NCBI RefSeq assembly: GCF_016624945.1
Contig: NZ_JACVUI010000001.1
Span: forward strand, 1 to 64,000
Direction: 5' to 3'
Source: Acinetobacter sp. S54
GTDB lineage: Bacteria > Pseudomonadota > Gammaproteobacteria > Pseudomonadales > Moraxellaceae
DNA: 64,000 nt
Below, in pieces: positions 1 to 9,245 of this stretch (positions within the stretch are counted from its first letter, which is position 1; every line of letters begins with the position of its first letter). The translations under genes were made by a program, and so were the position numbers. Under the pieces are notes generated by a model, which had not been told where the DNA came from, searched no databases, and worked only from the letters and a program-made list of their open reading frames with translations.

Positions 1-33
1 TATGCTGAAATAAAGATAAAAATAAGTTAACGC

Positions 34-579
34 CTAAACACTCGATAACTCATCAACAAGTGCTTCATTAAAATAAGGAATATCATCTGGACTGCGTGAA
101 GTAATCAAGACCCATCCACCTGTATTACAACGATGTACAGTTTCATCTACCCAATTTGCTCCAGCATTTTCAAGGTCAAGACGAATACTTTTATATGAGG
201 TTAAATTTTTATCTTTAATTCGTTCTGCATTAATCAATACCCAAGGAGCGTGGCAAATTGCTGCAATTGGCTTTGCTTGGTCTGTAAAATATTGCACGAT
301 TCGTTTGGTATCTTCATGAATGCGTAATTGGTCTGCATTTACTGTGCCACCCGGAATAACTAAAATATCATAATCCGCAGGATCTACTTTATCTAAAGTG
401 GTTTGAGGAGAATAAGTGGGGCCTTGAGTTTTATCTCCTTTTACAGTTTGTACATCATCATGTTCGATAGCTGCATGAATGGCTTCGATTCCTTTTGATT
501 GTAGAAATTCTAAAGGCTTAATAAGCTCATCATGTTCAACGCCAGTATTAGAGGTAATAAATAATGCTTTGCTTGTCAT
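34..579 (-). CDS. DJ-1/PfpI family protein (type 1 glutamine amidotransferase-like)
   Basis: A cytoplasmic stress-type DJ-1/PfpI protein of 181 residues, the usual length for the YhbO/PfpI group. Visible marks are the nucleophile elbow AAICHAPW with Cys109-His110, the IPGG loop near residue 76 and a C-terminal TSRSPDDIPYF segment typical of this branch. Family members are reported as glyoxalase, deglycase or protease-like enzymes; which activity applies here cannot be read from sequence. The ATG at 579 is preceded by AGGA at a normal distance. The gene stands alone, its 3' end near the window edge. Confidence 0.9.
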   Translation of the reverse strand: MTSKALFITSNTGVEHDELIKPLEFLQSKGIEAIHAAIEHDDVQTVKGDKTQGPTYSPQTTLDKVDPADYDILVIPGGTVNADQLRIHEDTKRIVQYFTDQAKPIAAICHAPWVLINAERIKDKNLTSYKSIRLDLENAGANWVDETVHRCNTGGWVLITSRSPDDIPYFNEALVDELSSV

Positions 580-915
580 CAGCTGAAATCCTATTTATTT
601 GATATAAGAATTAGCCTAGTCAATTCTAAGAGTCTGTCCTGTTGTAGTTTGATACCTGATCTGTTGAAATCACATTACTGTGTAGAATTTATTTACATGA
701 AAAGAACTTTATTCCTAAATTACTTATGTGAAAAAGCCCCAACATCCTGTCAGGGCTTTTCAGATTTGTATAATGCGGTTAATTCCTGTCAACCGACTCA
801 CATCCTGCGATTTTTATTGTTTGAAAAGAAACATCCTGTTTCTGCACGATTTAACTATAGTTAAATTAGAGTAATTCCTCAATCCGCAAAAACGGCGTTG
901 TTTGTAAGTAATCGC
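580..915. other. Intergenic region without a convincing gene
   Basis: This gap separates two minus-strand genes. It holds a hairpin at 732-760 (AAAAGCCC with GGGCTTTT) and three copies of the octamer ACATCCTG at 742, 800 and 831. A 71-codon open frame on the plus strand runs through the hairpin, has no recognisable protein features and is not annotated. Confidence 0.5.
732..760. terminator. Hairpin, probable bidirectional terminator
   Basis: The arms AAAAGCCC and GGGCTTTT enclose a 13-base loop, with A and T flanks on both sides. It lies downstream of no plus-strand gene. On the minus strand it lies downstream of the metallopeptidase gene (stop at 916), so it probably ends that transcript. 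Confidence 0.45.
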
Positions 916-2025
916 TTACATCATATTTGAATCAGTCTCATCTGATGCGCGAATTTCTGGTTTTAAAGCGACTTTCATGAGAGTACGGTGAATGAATCGG
1001 AGTTTGTCCAAAACGGCATTCGATAAGGTAAATGGATAGGCATCTTGTAAACCCATACTCCGATTTAAACCATTTAAGGCATAACTCAATGCAAACCAGT
1101 TCGTCAATGTGTGTTCAAAATCTAGGGAACCAATCGGAGATTCTTTAAAATGCATATCGGGATCAATCTGATGATTGGCCTCAATATTCATGCCAGTATG
1201 ATAAGCAGTATCCAAAGTATCCATCATATGTAAGTAATGTGCCCAAGTTTCAGCCCAGTCTTCCCACGGATGTGCACCAGCATATCGACTGATATAAAAA
1301 TCTTGCCATTGTTCATCAGAATCTTTTTGATAATATTCCTCAAGTGCTTGAGCATAATCCATACGCTCATCACCAAAATACAAACGAAATTCGTCTAGCC
1401 ATTCAGGATAAAGGTGAGTCATGATATCAAAGTAATAATGACCGCTTTCATGACGAAAGTGACCTAATACAGTCCGATAATTTTCCTGCATATCAAGACG
1501 TGTTTTTTCACGATGAACTACATCTGCTTCACTGGCATTGAGAGTAATTGTACCAGATTGATGTCCTGTCATAATCGGTTGATCAGGTAGGGGCATTAAG
1601 AAATTAAAACGTAGTCCAAAGCGATCATCATCATTCTTTTTAGGGCGTGGAAAAATGTTGAGCTGCTGGGTTAAATATAGAAAGCGACGTTTAGCTTGCT
1701 CAAGTCGACGCCAATATACGGTATTTTGAGGAAATGAAAGGTCAGGAATAGTATGAGTTAGGCGACATGATTCACAATAAATATGTTCGCTGTCCGCAGG
1801 AATCATCCAGTTACAGACTTGATGCTGATGATAGTTGTAGCAAGGCTTGTATAAGGTGCCTTGCTCTTTAGGATGAAGACTTTTCCAGACAAGTTCATCT
1901 ACTTGCTCAAAAGTACCCATCGTTTTATTTTCGACTTCATAACCTAAAAGAGCATTGCAGTTTTCACAATGCGTATTATTAAAAAAAACCTGATGATGAC
2001 AATTGTGGCAGTAGAAAACTTTCAT
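916..2025 (-). CDS. Putative zinc-binding metallopeptidase with N-terminal zinc ribbon
   Basis: A protein of 369 residues beginning with a zinc ribbon (CHNC and CENC pairs within the first 25 residues; a second CxxC near residue 85). A large domain follows with the metalloprotease signature HESGH at about residues 192-196. This matches the family annotated as putative zinc-binding metallopeptidase; the substrate is unknown. The open frame extends to a GTG at 2055, but that extension overlaps the terminator hairpin of the upstream gene (2043-2072), so the ATG at 2025 is preferred. No signal peptide is seen, so the protein is probably cytoplasmic. Confidence 0.82.
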   Translation of the reverse strand: MKVFYCHNCHHQVFFNNTHCENCNALLGYEVENKTMGTFEQVDELVWKSLHPKEQGTLYKPCYNYHQHQVCNWMIPADSEHIYCESCRLTHTIPDLSFPQNTVYWRRLEQAKRRFLYLTQQLNIFPRPKKNDDDRFGLRFNFLMPLPDQPIMTGHQSGTITLNASEADVVHREKTRLDMQENYRTVLGHFRHESGHYYFDIMTHLYPEWLDEFRLYFGDERMDYAQALEEYYQKDSDEQWQDFYISRYAGAHPWEDWAETWAHYLHMMDTLDTAYHTGMNIEANHQIDPDMHFKESPIGSLDFEHTLTNWFALSYALNGLNRSMGLQDAYPFTLSNAVLDKLRFIHRTLMKVALKPEIRASDETDSNMM

Positions 2026-2042
2026 AACAGTGCGTTTGGTAG

Positions 2043-2072
2043 AAAATGCTCTCACATTTTAAGAGCATTTTT
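2043..2072 (-). terminator. Terminator of the TIGR04219-type barrel gene
   Basis: AAAATGCTC and GAGCATTTTT form a hairpin just after the stop at 2086 on the minus strand, followed by T-rich sequence. It covers the GTG that would give the downstream metallopeptidase a longer N-terminus, which argues against that start. Confidence 0.6.
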
Positions 2073-2085
2073 AAGAAAAAGAAGT

Positions 2086-2841
2086 TTAAAAATGTGCTTC
2101 CAAGCCAACGTAAGGGCCTTTAAATTCCATTTTTAAAGTCTCATCGTCCCGATCAAAATCAATATTTAAGACACGATAACCTACTTTGGCACCTACATCG
2201 ACCAGTAAATTGTGAATCATGTTGTACTGAACTTCTGCCTGAAAATCAGTGATTTTGGCATCATCATAATCACTATACAGCGCTTCAGCTTTGGCTTGAA
2301 AACCTGTGAATGGAAGTTTAGCGCCTACTTGAGCATATACTAGTGGATTATAGCCATCAATTTTATGGGTTTTATAGAGGATATCATCATATTGTTTCAC
2401 TTGGCCCTCCAGCTTAAGCACACCCAACCCCACATCGGCGCTCACAATATTATCTAGAATTTCATAATACAAAATCAGATCTGTCTGATCTAAATCTACG
2501 TTACTCTGATCAATGAAAATACTATTTGCCTGTGCATCCAGATCCAATTTTGTATATTTCAGTTTAATATTAGGGATTAATGGTATAGGGTGCTCAAAAG
2601 CGAGAGAAGCCTGAAAAGCGCCATCTTGATCTATTTTATATTTTGTTGTACTGCTGACGTAGGGGTCCAAGATCAGTTGGCCACTATTAAAATCATTAGA
2701 CAAAGAACTTGAAGAGTGATTCGTTACATCACCAGCTACATACCAGTAATTAATATCTCCCGTTACCCCAATAAAATCAGCCTGAGCCAGACTGCTAAGG
2801 GTTAATCCCATTACACATATTGCACTTCGAAGCATTTTCAT
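2086..2841 (-). CDS. Outer-membrane beta-barrel protein, TIGR04219 family
   Basis: 251 residues with a clear signal peptide (cleavage after LAQA, about residue 21). The mature protein is a series of alternating amphipathic strands and ends in an aromatic residue (EAHF), typical of a small outer-membrane barrel. The sequence pattern fits the TIGR04219 barrel family, which has no assigned function. It is a single gene with its own terminator. The start ATG at 2841 has AAGGA about 13 bases upstream; the second ATG six bases further in would have worse spacing. Confidence 0.8.
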   Translation of the reverse strand: MKMLRSAICVMGLTLSSLAQADFIGVTGDINYWYVAGDVTNHSSSSLSNDFNSGQLILDPYVSSTTKYKIDQDGAFQASLAFEHPIPLIPNIKLKYTKLDLDAQANSIFIDQSNVDLDQTDLILYYEILDNIVSADVGLGVLKLEGQVKQYDDILYKTHKIDGYNPLVYAQVGAKLPFTGFQAKAEALYSDYDDAKITDFQAEVQYNMIHNLLVDVGAKVGYRVLNIDFDRDDETLKMEFKGPYVGLEAHF

Positions 2842-2991
2842 TGCTAAAAACTATCCTTGAAAAGTATCTAAAACTATTTTTTGAATGGTATTTGTTACCG
2901 AATAACAGCCGATTAATCAACATAATCAGCGCATGATATAAGAATAAGTATTGAAATACAGTGACTAAATTTAAATAAGGAAGAATTAATT

Positions 2992-4440
2992 ATGCCGTCT
3001 AAAATGCCAACTCCTGCTGAATATCCACTGTATGTTGCAGGTAAACCCGTCAAAACAGGACAATGGTTAGAAGTGCAACATAAGTTTCATCATGAATTAT
3101 ATGCAAAAGTTGCCCTTGCAGATGCTAAAACCATCGAAAAAGCCACTGTGGCAGCGATAAAGGCAGAAACTGAAATGGCGGCACTTAAGCCGTATGAAAA
3201 ACAAAAAATATTGTTGCATTGCGTCAAACGTTTTACTGAGGAAAAATCACTATTCACTGAAATCTTGATTGCTGAGGGAGGGAAACCACGCAGTGCGGCC
3301 GCAGCGGAAGTTGAACGTTTGATAAATACCTTCCAATTGGCTGCCGATGCGACGACCCAAATGGACAGTGGTCGTGTTTTGCCTTTAGCTGTTACTCCTG
3401 TTGCAGCTGCGTATCAAGGTATGGTGCGTCATGTGCCCATTGGTGCTATTTCTCTGATCAGCCCCTTTAATTTCCCACTCAATTTAACTGCGCATAAAAT
3501 TGCACCTGCCATTGCAGCAGGATGTCCATTTGTTTTAAAACCAGCCAGTTTAACGCCTATCAGCGCCATAAAAATTGCTGAGATTTTAGCTGAAACAGAG
3601 TTACCAAAAGGAGCTTGGTCTATTTTACCTTGTGAACGTAGTGCTGCAGATATTCTGGTGACAGATGACCGCTTTAAAATGCTGAGTTTTACAGGCTCGG
3701 ATCAAGTCGGATGGGATATGAAAGCCAGAGCCGGTCGTAAAAAAGTTACACTAGAACTGGGGGGCAATGCAGCCGTAATGATAGAACCTGATACAGAACT
3801 AACAGACGCTTTTATCGAGCGACTGATTGCAGGTGCTTATGGTCAAGCTGGACAAGTGTGTATCAGTGTGCAGCGAATTTTAGTACATACTGATATTTAT
3901 AGTGAGTTAAAGAAAAAACTGGTGGCTAAAGTCAAAAAACTAAAAGCGGGCGATCCCGATTTGGCTACGACGCTCGTGGGTCCAATGATCAAGGAAAAAG
4001 AAGCAATTCGATTAAAAAAATGGCTAGATAAGGCTGAAAAAAAAGGAGCAAAAATACTTGCCGGTGGAATTCTGGAAGGTGTCTTGTTTGAAGCAACTTT
4101 AGTTGAAAATGTCGATGAAAAGCTTGAAATTTATAAAGATGAAGCCTTTGGCCCCATCGCGATTTTGGAGAAATATAAAACTTTTGAGCAAGGTGTTGCC
4201 AAAATTAATCATAGTCGTTTCGGCTTACAGGCCGGTGTTTATACTCAAAATCTCAATAATATGATGTATGTATGGCAACATTTACATGTCGGTGGCGTCA
4301 TCATAAATGATATTCCTACTTTCCGTGTTGATAATATGCCTTATGGAGGTGTAAAGGATTCAGGCTTGGGAAGAGAGGGAATTCATTCAGCTATTCGTGA
4401 TATGCAGGAAGAGCGTTTACTGGTCATTAAACAATCTTAA
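2992..4440 (+). CDS. NAD(P)-dependent aldehyde dehydrogenase family protein
   Basis: 482 residues with the whole aldehyde dehydrogenase fold. Asn160 sits in the SPFNFPLN segment, the catalytic general base is Glu255 in LELGG, and the nucleophile is Cys290 in GQAGQVC. The later DEAFGP motif binds cofactor. These oxidise an aldehyde to the acid with NAD(P)+. The substrate is not evident; the general look is closest to the lactaldehyde/succinate-semialdehyde branch. AAGGA lies upstream of the ATG. The next gene downstream, on the other strand, is an AraC regulator that could control it. Confidence 0.88.
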   Translation: MPSKMPTPAEYPLYVAGKPVKTGQWLEVQHKFHHELYAKVALADAKTIEKATVAAIKAETEMAALKPYEKQKILLHCVKRFTEEKSLFTEILIAEGGKPRSAAAAEVERLINTFQLAADATTQMDSGRVLPLAVTPVAAAYQGMVRHVPIGAISLISPFNFPLNLTAHKIAPAIAAGCPFVLKPASLTPISAIKIAEILAETELPKGAWSILPCERSAADILVTDDRFKMLSFTGSDQVGWDMKARAGRKKVTLELGGNAAVMIEPDTELTDAFIERLIAGAYGQAGQVCISVQRILVHTDIYSELKKKLVAKVKKLKAGDPDLATTLVGPMIKEKEAIRLKKWLDKAEKKGAKILAGGILEGVLFEATLVENVDEKLEIYKDEAFGPIAILEKYKTFEQGVAKINHSRFGLQAGVYTQNLNNMMYVWQHLHVGGVIINDIPTFRVDNMPYGGVKDSGLGREGIHSAIRDMQEERLLVIKQS

Positions 4441-4453
4441 TTTACCTATAATT

Positions 4454-5239
4454 CTAAATACGAGTGTTTGTTGCAAAGCAGGCACTCGGTGAAATACCAA
4501 AGTATTGCTTAAAGCTCGCACTAAAGGCACTTTGACTAGAAAATCCAAGATCTAGAGCGATACTCAGGATTTTTTCACCCTGAGTGAGACGCTCCAAAGC
4601 AAGTAGTAATCTTGCTTGTTGTCGCCAACGCCCAAAACTGAGTCCCGTTTGTTTTTGAAAATGCCGTTGAAAGGTAATTTTACTCATATTTAATTGCTGG
4701 CTAATATCTTCAATACGCAGCAAATGATGTGGTTGGTCCAGAACTTTCTGACATAAATGCCGTAGATGACTTTGTGTTGGCCAAGGTAGAAAGAAAGGGA
4801 GTTTTGGCATTTGTTGAAGTTCATCTAACAATAACAAATTGATTCTATCTTCACGAGTATTCGCTGTATAAGGTTCATGAATTTCGCTACTGGCAAAAAT
4901 TAATTCACGTAATAAAGCTGAAATTTTGATGACACAGATTGCTTGTTCAAATTGAATATTTAGCTCAGGCGAAATAAAGATTGAACGCATATGTACCTCA
5001 TTAAGCATGCTAATAGCATGGGGCATTTGAGGTGAAAGCCAAACACCATGCTGAGCAGGAACAATCCACTTTCCTCTATGCGTTTCAACTAACATACTAC
5101 CCTGCACCGCATACAGAAGTTGTGCCCGTGCATGTTGATGCCAATTAAAATAATGATGCTGAGGGTAGAGCGCAGATAAGCAATAAAGTGAACTTTGCGC
5201 TACTTCAAAAAACTCAAAATAATTAGGATCAGATGGCAT
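4454..5239 (-). CDS. AraC family transcriptional regulator with N-terminal cupin
   Basis: The N-terminal half carries a cupin-type sensing domain (NWHQHARAQLLYA, with paired histidines). The C-terminal hundred residues contain two helix-turn-helix units ending in the AraC signature (LGFSSQSAFSASFKQYFGISP). The frame opens with a TTG at 5263; the ATG at 5239 is taken as start, but neither has a good ribosome site. It is convergent with the aldehyde dehydrogenase gene (13-base gap) and divergent from the DUF815 gene. The effector is unknown. Confidence 0.85.
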   Translation of the reverse strand: MPSDPNYFEFFEVAQSSLYCLSALYPQHHYFNWHQHARAQLLYAVQGSMLVETHRGKWIVPAQHGVWLSPQMPHAISMLNEVHMRSIFISPELNIQFEQAICVIKISALLRELIFASSEIHEPYTANTREDRINLLLLDELQQMPKLPFFLPWPTQSHLRHLCQKVLDQPHHLLRIEDISQQLNMSKITFQRHFQKQTGLSFGRWRQQARLLLALERLTQGEKILSIALDLGFSSQSAFSASFKQYFGISPSACFATNTRI

Positions 5240-5332
5240 ATCTAGATGATATTTTAGCGACAATTTTTGAGATTTTATCGAAATACTTTCAAACTAAATA
5301 GTCTTACACTATTGTTCTATCATGATAGGAGC

Positions 5333-6253
5333 ATGGCTTTGGAACAGTTAACTGCCGAGTTGATTCAGACGGTAAAACAACTCAATGATCAATTGCAAAG
5401 TATTGCGCAGGCACTTCGTCAGTTTGGCCCGCAAGCTATTGTGGATGATCAACTATTTGAGCAAGCTATTGCATTTCGTTGGGAGAAAACTGAGGATTTA
5501 CGTTACAAGGGTTGCCTTGTTCCAATTCGGCATCCACAGCTCAGTTCATTTAATGCTTTGAGTAATATTGATCTGCAAGTGAATAAGGTTAAAGATAACA
5601 CTGAAGCTTTTGTCAAAGGCTATTTTGCCAATAATGTATTGTTGACAGGTGCACGTGGAACGGGGAAATCATCCATTGTCAAAGCGTGCTTAAATGAGTT
5701 TCATGCAAAAGGATTGCGTATTATTGAGCTTGAAAAGAAAGATCTCAATGATTTACCTAAAATTGTTAATTTGATTGCAGATCGGCCAGAGCGATTTATT
5801 ATTTTTTGTGATGATTTGGCTTTTGAAGCAGGTGATACGTCTTATTCTGGTTTGAAAACTGTACTGGATGGTTCATTGTCTGCCAGTGCGGATAATGTCT
5901 TGATTTATGCTACATCTAACCGTAAACATATGGTGACCGAATATCAGCGGGATAATCAGGAGTTTTTTGCTTCGGAAAGTGGAGAAATTCATCCGGGTGA
6001 CAGTGTCGAGCAGAAAGTATCTTTGGCAGATCGTTTTGGTTTACAAATCCATTTTTACTCATTTTCACAAGTTGAGTATTTAAATACAGTTAAACTATGG
6101 TTAGTCAAATATGGTTGGCAGCACGATGAAATTGAGCACGTTAAACAGCAGGCCATTCAATATGCAACCCAAAAAGGTAATCGTTCAGGACGAATCGCCA
6201 ACCAATTTGCCAAAATGCTCAGTGGACAACGCGCATTACAACAGGATCGATAA
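5333..6253 (+). CDS. DUF815-type AAA ATPase
   Basis: 306 residues. It has a Walker A loop GARGTGKS at about residues 106-113, a Walker B stretch FIIFCDDLAFE some 60 residues later and an arginine-rich sensor end (GNRSGRIANQFA), the pattern of the DUF815 ATP-binding proteins. Family function is not established. The frame opens with a TTG at 5267, but homologous N-termini and the run MALEQLTAEL favour the ATG at 5333. An AGGAG is only one base before it, too close to be an ideal ribosome site, so the start is uncertain. It is followed by a terminator and a parS-like site. Confidence 0.82.
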   Translation: MALEQLTAELIQTVKQLNDQLQSIAQALRQFGPQAIVDDQLFEQAIAFRWEKTEDLRYKGCLVPIRHPQLSSFNALSNIDLQVNKVKDNTEAFVKGYFANNVLLTGARGTGKSSIVKACLNEFHAKGLRIIELEKKDLNDLPKIVNLIADRPERFIIFCDDLAFEAGDTSYSGLKTVLDGSLSASADNVLIYATSNRKHMVTEYQRDNQEFFASESGEIHPGDSVEQKVSLADRFGLQIHFYSFSQVEYLNTVKLWLVKYGWQHDEIEHVKQQAIQYATQKGNRSGRIANQFAKMLSGQRALQQDR

Positions 6254-6258
6254 ATCCA

Positions 6259-6274
6259 AGTTCCACGTGGAACA
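6259..6274. promoter_or_regulatory. parS: parS-like centromere site 1 (ParB binding)
   Basis: AGTTCCACGTGGAACA is a 14-bp perfect palindrome differing from the Pseudomonas-type parS TGTTCCACGTGGAACA only in its first base. It lies between genes, six bases after the DUF815 stop. ParB binds such sites and loads onto DNA to organise the origin region. Two further near-matches lie at 42864 and 43273. Confidence 0.75.
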
Positions 6275-6298
6275 AATAACAATTTAAATGTAAGCAAC

Positions 6299-6324
6299 AG
6301 GGGAAAAGTAACTTTCCCTTTTTG
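6299..6324 (+). terminator. Rho-independent terminator after the DUF815 gene
   Basis: GGGAAA pairs with TTTCCC across a six-base loop, followed directly by TTTTTG. It is placed about 45 bases after the stop codon. Confidence 0.65.
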
Positions 6325-6667
6325 TTTACAAATAGCATTGTTTAGTTAGATTAAAATTTTTAAAAAATGAAAATAGAACTTAAATTTTAGAAAAAATAAA
6401 CAAATGAATGATAAAACCTCAAAATCATGTTTTATTTACAGCAAAATACGAGAAAATCAGTTAAAAAGCGGGTATTGTTCAAAGATTAGAAAGACAAAAA
6501 ATAAATGACGATCTTTAAGGAAGACGGAACAATTTTTTGTCTATTTGGACAATCATGAGGCTCAAAAGGCAAAATATAGTTCAAATAAAAAAATATTTTG
6601 AAATGACGCTTGTCTTGCAATGTTCAATAAATAATCCAAGCAAGATCAAGACAAATGGCGATAATTT

Positions 6668-8146
6668 ATGACTGATACCCGTGAGAACTGGTCTTCACGA
6701 TCTGGTTTTATTATTGCTGCGGTCGGCTCCGCAGTTGGTTTAGGTAATATATGGCGTTTTCCCTATGTCGCTTATGAAAATGGCGGGGGGGCATTTTTAA
6801 TTCCTTATTTACTGGCTCTTATTACTGCGGGTTTACCGCTGTTATTTTTAGATTATGCGGTAGGACATAAAGCCCGAAGTTCCCCGCCTAAAGCCTATCG
6901 TAAATTATTTCGTGGGGGCGAAACATTAGGTTGGTGGCAGGTCTGTGTTTGTATCATCATCGGATTGTATTATGCCAGTGTGCTCACATGGGCGGGCAGT
7001 TATATTTATTTTTCTATCGGTCAAATGTGGGGAAGCGACCCTGAAGGTTTTTTCTTTAAAACGTATTTGCAAACCACTGAAGCAGCAAATTTTGACTTGC
7101 GATTTGTAGGGCATCTATTTTGGCCTATTTTAGGGATTTGGGCATTAACTTTGATTATCCTTTATGGAGGGGTAAAAAAAGGAGTAGAGCTTTCCAATAA
7201 AATTTTTATGCCTTTATTATTTGTTTTGTTTACGGTTCTTGTAATTCAAGCATTACGTTTACCGGGTGCGGTGGATGGGTTGAATGCTTTTTTCACCCCA
7301 AATTGGTCAGCGATGATGGACTATAAAGTATGGCTAGCGGCATATGGGCATACTTTTTTCTCGCTGTCTGTCGGCTTTGGAATCATGGTGACTTATGCTT
7401 CATATTTAAAACCCAAAACTAATTTGACTGGCTCTGGTTTAATCGTAGGCTTTGCCAATGCTTCGACTGAAATTTTAGCAGGTATTGGGATTTTCGCTGC
7501 ATTAGGTTTTATGGCGCATATTGCTCATAGCAATGTACAGGATGTGGTGAGTGGCGGTATTGGGCTGGCCTTTATTGCATTTCCTAAAATTATTTCCAGT
7601 CTGGGTGCTGGGGGCGATTTATTTGGTATTTTATTTTTTGCTTCACTTTTCGTGGCAGGAATTTCTTCAATGGTCAGTATCTTGGAAGTGCCCATTGCAG
7701 CCATGCAGGATAAGCTAAAATGGAGTCGTAAAAAAGCCGTCACGATTGTAGGTGGAGGAAGTGCTGTTGTTTCAATCGTTTTATTTTCAAGTGTGAATTC
7801 CATTAAGCTGGTCGATATCGTCGATCACTTTATTAATAATATCGGCATTATTGGTGGCGCACTGGTTTCGATTATTGCAGTTGCATGGTTTAAGCGTTCG
7901 GCTTTACTCGAACTGCGTAACCATATTAATGCAATTTCAACGATTCAATTGGGCAAAGGCTGGAATTTCACCCTTACCGTGATTACGTCAATGATCTTGC
8001 TTGTTACATTATCGATGACAGTTTATCACTTGTTATTAAAAGGCTATGGTGATTATAGTATCAGTATGCAGTGGATATTTGGTTGGGGCTGCATTATTTT
8101 TTGTGCAGTGATTGCGTTGATTTTATCTAAAATGCAAGATCGTTAG
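6668..8146 (+). CDS. Sodium-dependent transporter of the NSS (SNF) family
   Basis: 492 residues with about twelve membrane segments. The first helix carries the NSS signature, including GSAVGLGNIWRFPY (Na+ and substrate site), and a second conserved stretch is GGGAFLIPY. These import amino acids with Na+ into the cytoplasm. The next gene encodes a short single-span protein like the small subunit MetS, whose partner in Corynebacterium is the methionine/alanine importer MetP. Methionine or alanine import is therefore a reasonable guess, not proven. Confidence 0.9.
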   Translation: MTDTRENWSSRSGFIIAAVGSAVGLGNIWRFPYVAYENGGGAFLIPYLLALITAGLPLLFLDYAVGHKARSSPPKAYRKLFRGGETLGWWQVCVCIIIGLYYASVLTWAGSYIYFSIGQMWGSDPEGFFFKTYLQTTEAANFDLRFVGHLFWPILGIWALTLIILYGGVKKGVELSNKIFMPLLFVLFTVLVIQALRLPGAVDGLNAFFTPNWSAMMDYKVWLAAYGHTFFSLSVGFGIMVTYASYLKPKTNLTGSGLIVGFANASTEILAGIGIFAALGFMAHIAHSNVQDVVSGGIGLAFIAFPKIISSLGAGGDLFGILFFASLFVAGISSMVSILEVPIAAMQDKLKWSRKKAVTIVGGGSAVVSIVLFSSVNSIKLVDIVDHFINNIGIIGGALVSIIAVAWFKRSALLELRNHINAISTIQLGKGWNFTLTVITSMILLVTLSMTVYHLLLKGYGDYSISMQWIFGWGCIIFCAVIALILSKMQDR

Positions 8147-8156
8147 GAGAGCCAGA

Positions 8157-8300
8157 ATGAATACTTCAGCTATTGTCATGATGGTGATCTCGATGGTGTT
8201 TTTATGGGGAGGACTGGCATTGTCCATTCTGCATTTAAGCAAACATCCTGAAGAACTGGACGAAGTACTTGATGAGGTTAAAGATCAACATACACTTTGA
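8157..8300 (+). CDS. NSS transporter small subunit (MetS-like), 47 residues
   Basis: A small gene starting ten bases after the transporter stop; the end of that gene supplies its ribosome site (AGGAGAG, seven bases before the ATG). The product begins MNTSAIVMMVISMVFLWGG, a single hydrophobic helix, then HLSKHPEEL and an acidic tail. This is the usual pattern of the methionine/alanine import small subunit found beside NSS transporters. It probably sits in the inner membrane with its partner. Confidence 0.8.
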   Translation: MNTSAIVMMVISMVFLWGGLALSILHLSKHPEELDEVLDEVKDQHTL

Positions 8301-8386
8301 TTTTTAAGTATTCCTCTATATTGATTTATTGCAAATGAAAGTCATTATCAATTATGATGATGGCTTTCTTTTTAGGAGCAATCTCA

Positions 8387-9193
8387 ATGTCGTCATTGTT
8401 TAGCCCAGAAGTCTGGACTGCCTTTGCAGTCACTTTTTTAGCGGGTCTGGCGACATTGGTCGGTGGTGCGATAGTCTTGTTTTTTAAACAACCTAGTTTC
8501 CGTCTTCTATCTTTTGGTCTTGCATTTTCTGGTGGGGCCATGGTCTATGTTTCACTGACTGAGATTTTAAATAAGTCATGGCATTCCTTTTCTGAAATTT
8601 TTCAGGATAATGTTGCATATAGCTATGCCACTTTTGCTTTTTTAGCAGGCGTGATTTTAGTTTTATTACTCGATCGCTTTGTACCCAATCCACATGCAAT
8701 GGTCGAAAAAAGCGCAAATTTACAATTGGATCAGGCGCAAATTCGTCGTACCGCTTTACTGACTTTATTGGCGATTACAGCACATAATTTCCCTGAGGGT
8801 TTGGCAACCTTTTTTGCGACTTTAGATAGCCCAACGTTGGGTGCGCCTTTGGCAGTTGCCATTGCGATTCATAATATTCCTGAGGGCATTGCGATTGCTG
8901 TACCCGTTTATATTGCTACTCAGAAAAAGTCGATTGCGATTGTGGCAAGCTTATTATCGGGTTTAGCTGAGCCTTTTGGCGCAGCTCTAGGATACTTCCT
9001 ATTGGCGCCTTTTTTGGGGCCAATGGTTTATGGCATTGTATTTGGTTTGATTGCAGGGGTGATGGTGTATTTATCTCTGGACGAATTATTGCCAACGGCC
9101 AAACGTTATGCCCGTGGGCATGAAACAGTTTATGGCTTAGTTTCAGGTATGGCAGCGCTGGCCTTGAGTCTAGTGTTATTTAAGTTTGTATAG
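8387..9193 (+). CDS. zupT: ZIP family metal transporter, ZupT-like
   Basis: 268 residues with eight predicted membrane helices. The two ZIP metal-binding motifs are plain: HNFPEG and HNIPEG in helices four and five, which bind Zn2+ and other divalent ions during import. An AGGAG sits eight bases before the ATG at 8387, so this is taken over the two upstream ATGs at 8354 and 8357. It lies downstream of the NSS pair with an 86-base gap and ends before a terminator shared with rsmB. Confidence 0.85.
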   Translation: MSSLFSPEVWTAFAVTFLAGLATLVGGAIVLFFKQPSFRLLSFGLAFSGGAMVYVSLTEILNKSWHSFSEIFQDNVAYSYATFAFLAGVILVLLLDRFVPNPHAMVEKSANLQLDQAQIRRTALLTLLAITAHNFPEGLATFFATLDSPTLGAPLAVAIAIHNIPEGIAIAVPVYIATQKKSIAIVASLLSGLAEPFGAALGYFLLAPFLGPMVYGIVFGLIAGVMVYLSLDELLPTAKRYARGHETVYGLVSGMAALALSLVLFKFV

Positions 9194-9216
9194 GTTTATA
9201 TCGATCCATGAAGTAT

Positions 9217-9245
9217 AAAAAAAGTCGCATTAAGCGACTTTTTTA
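9217..9245. terminator. Bidirectional terminator between zupT and rsmB
   Basis: AAAAAAAGTCGC and GCGACTTTTTT form a hairpin with a five-base loop and A/T tracts on both sides. The loop contains the first base of the reversed rsmB stop codon, so the end of rsmB is part of its own terminator. It serves the convergent pair. Confidence 0.8.

Larger units (their letters stand above)
6254..6667. other. AT-rich intergenic region carrying a parS-like site and a terminator
   Basis: About 410 bases between the DUF815 ATPase gene and the NSS transporter gene. It contains the parS-like palindrome, the terminator hairpin and long A/T runs. No open frame of interest was found. The promoter of the transporter is probably in the last 100 bases but could not be pinned down. 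Confidence 0.5.

Noticed and set aside
649..864. 71-codon open frame on the plus strand
   Set aside because: It runs through a terminator hairpin and has no ribosome site, domain or hydrophobic pattern.
5267..5332. Longer N-terminus for the DUF815 protein from a TTG
   Set aside because: Sequence (MRFYRNTFKLNSL) is unlike the family start and no ribosome site precedes it.
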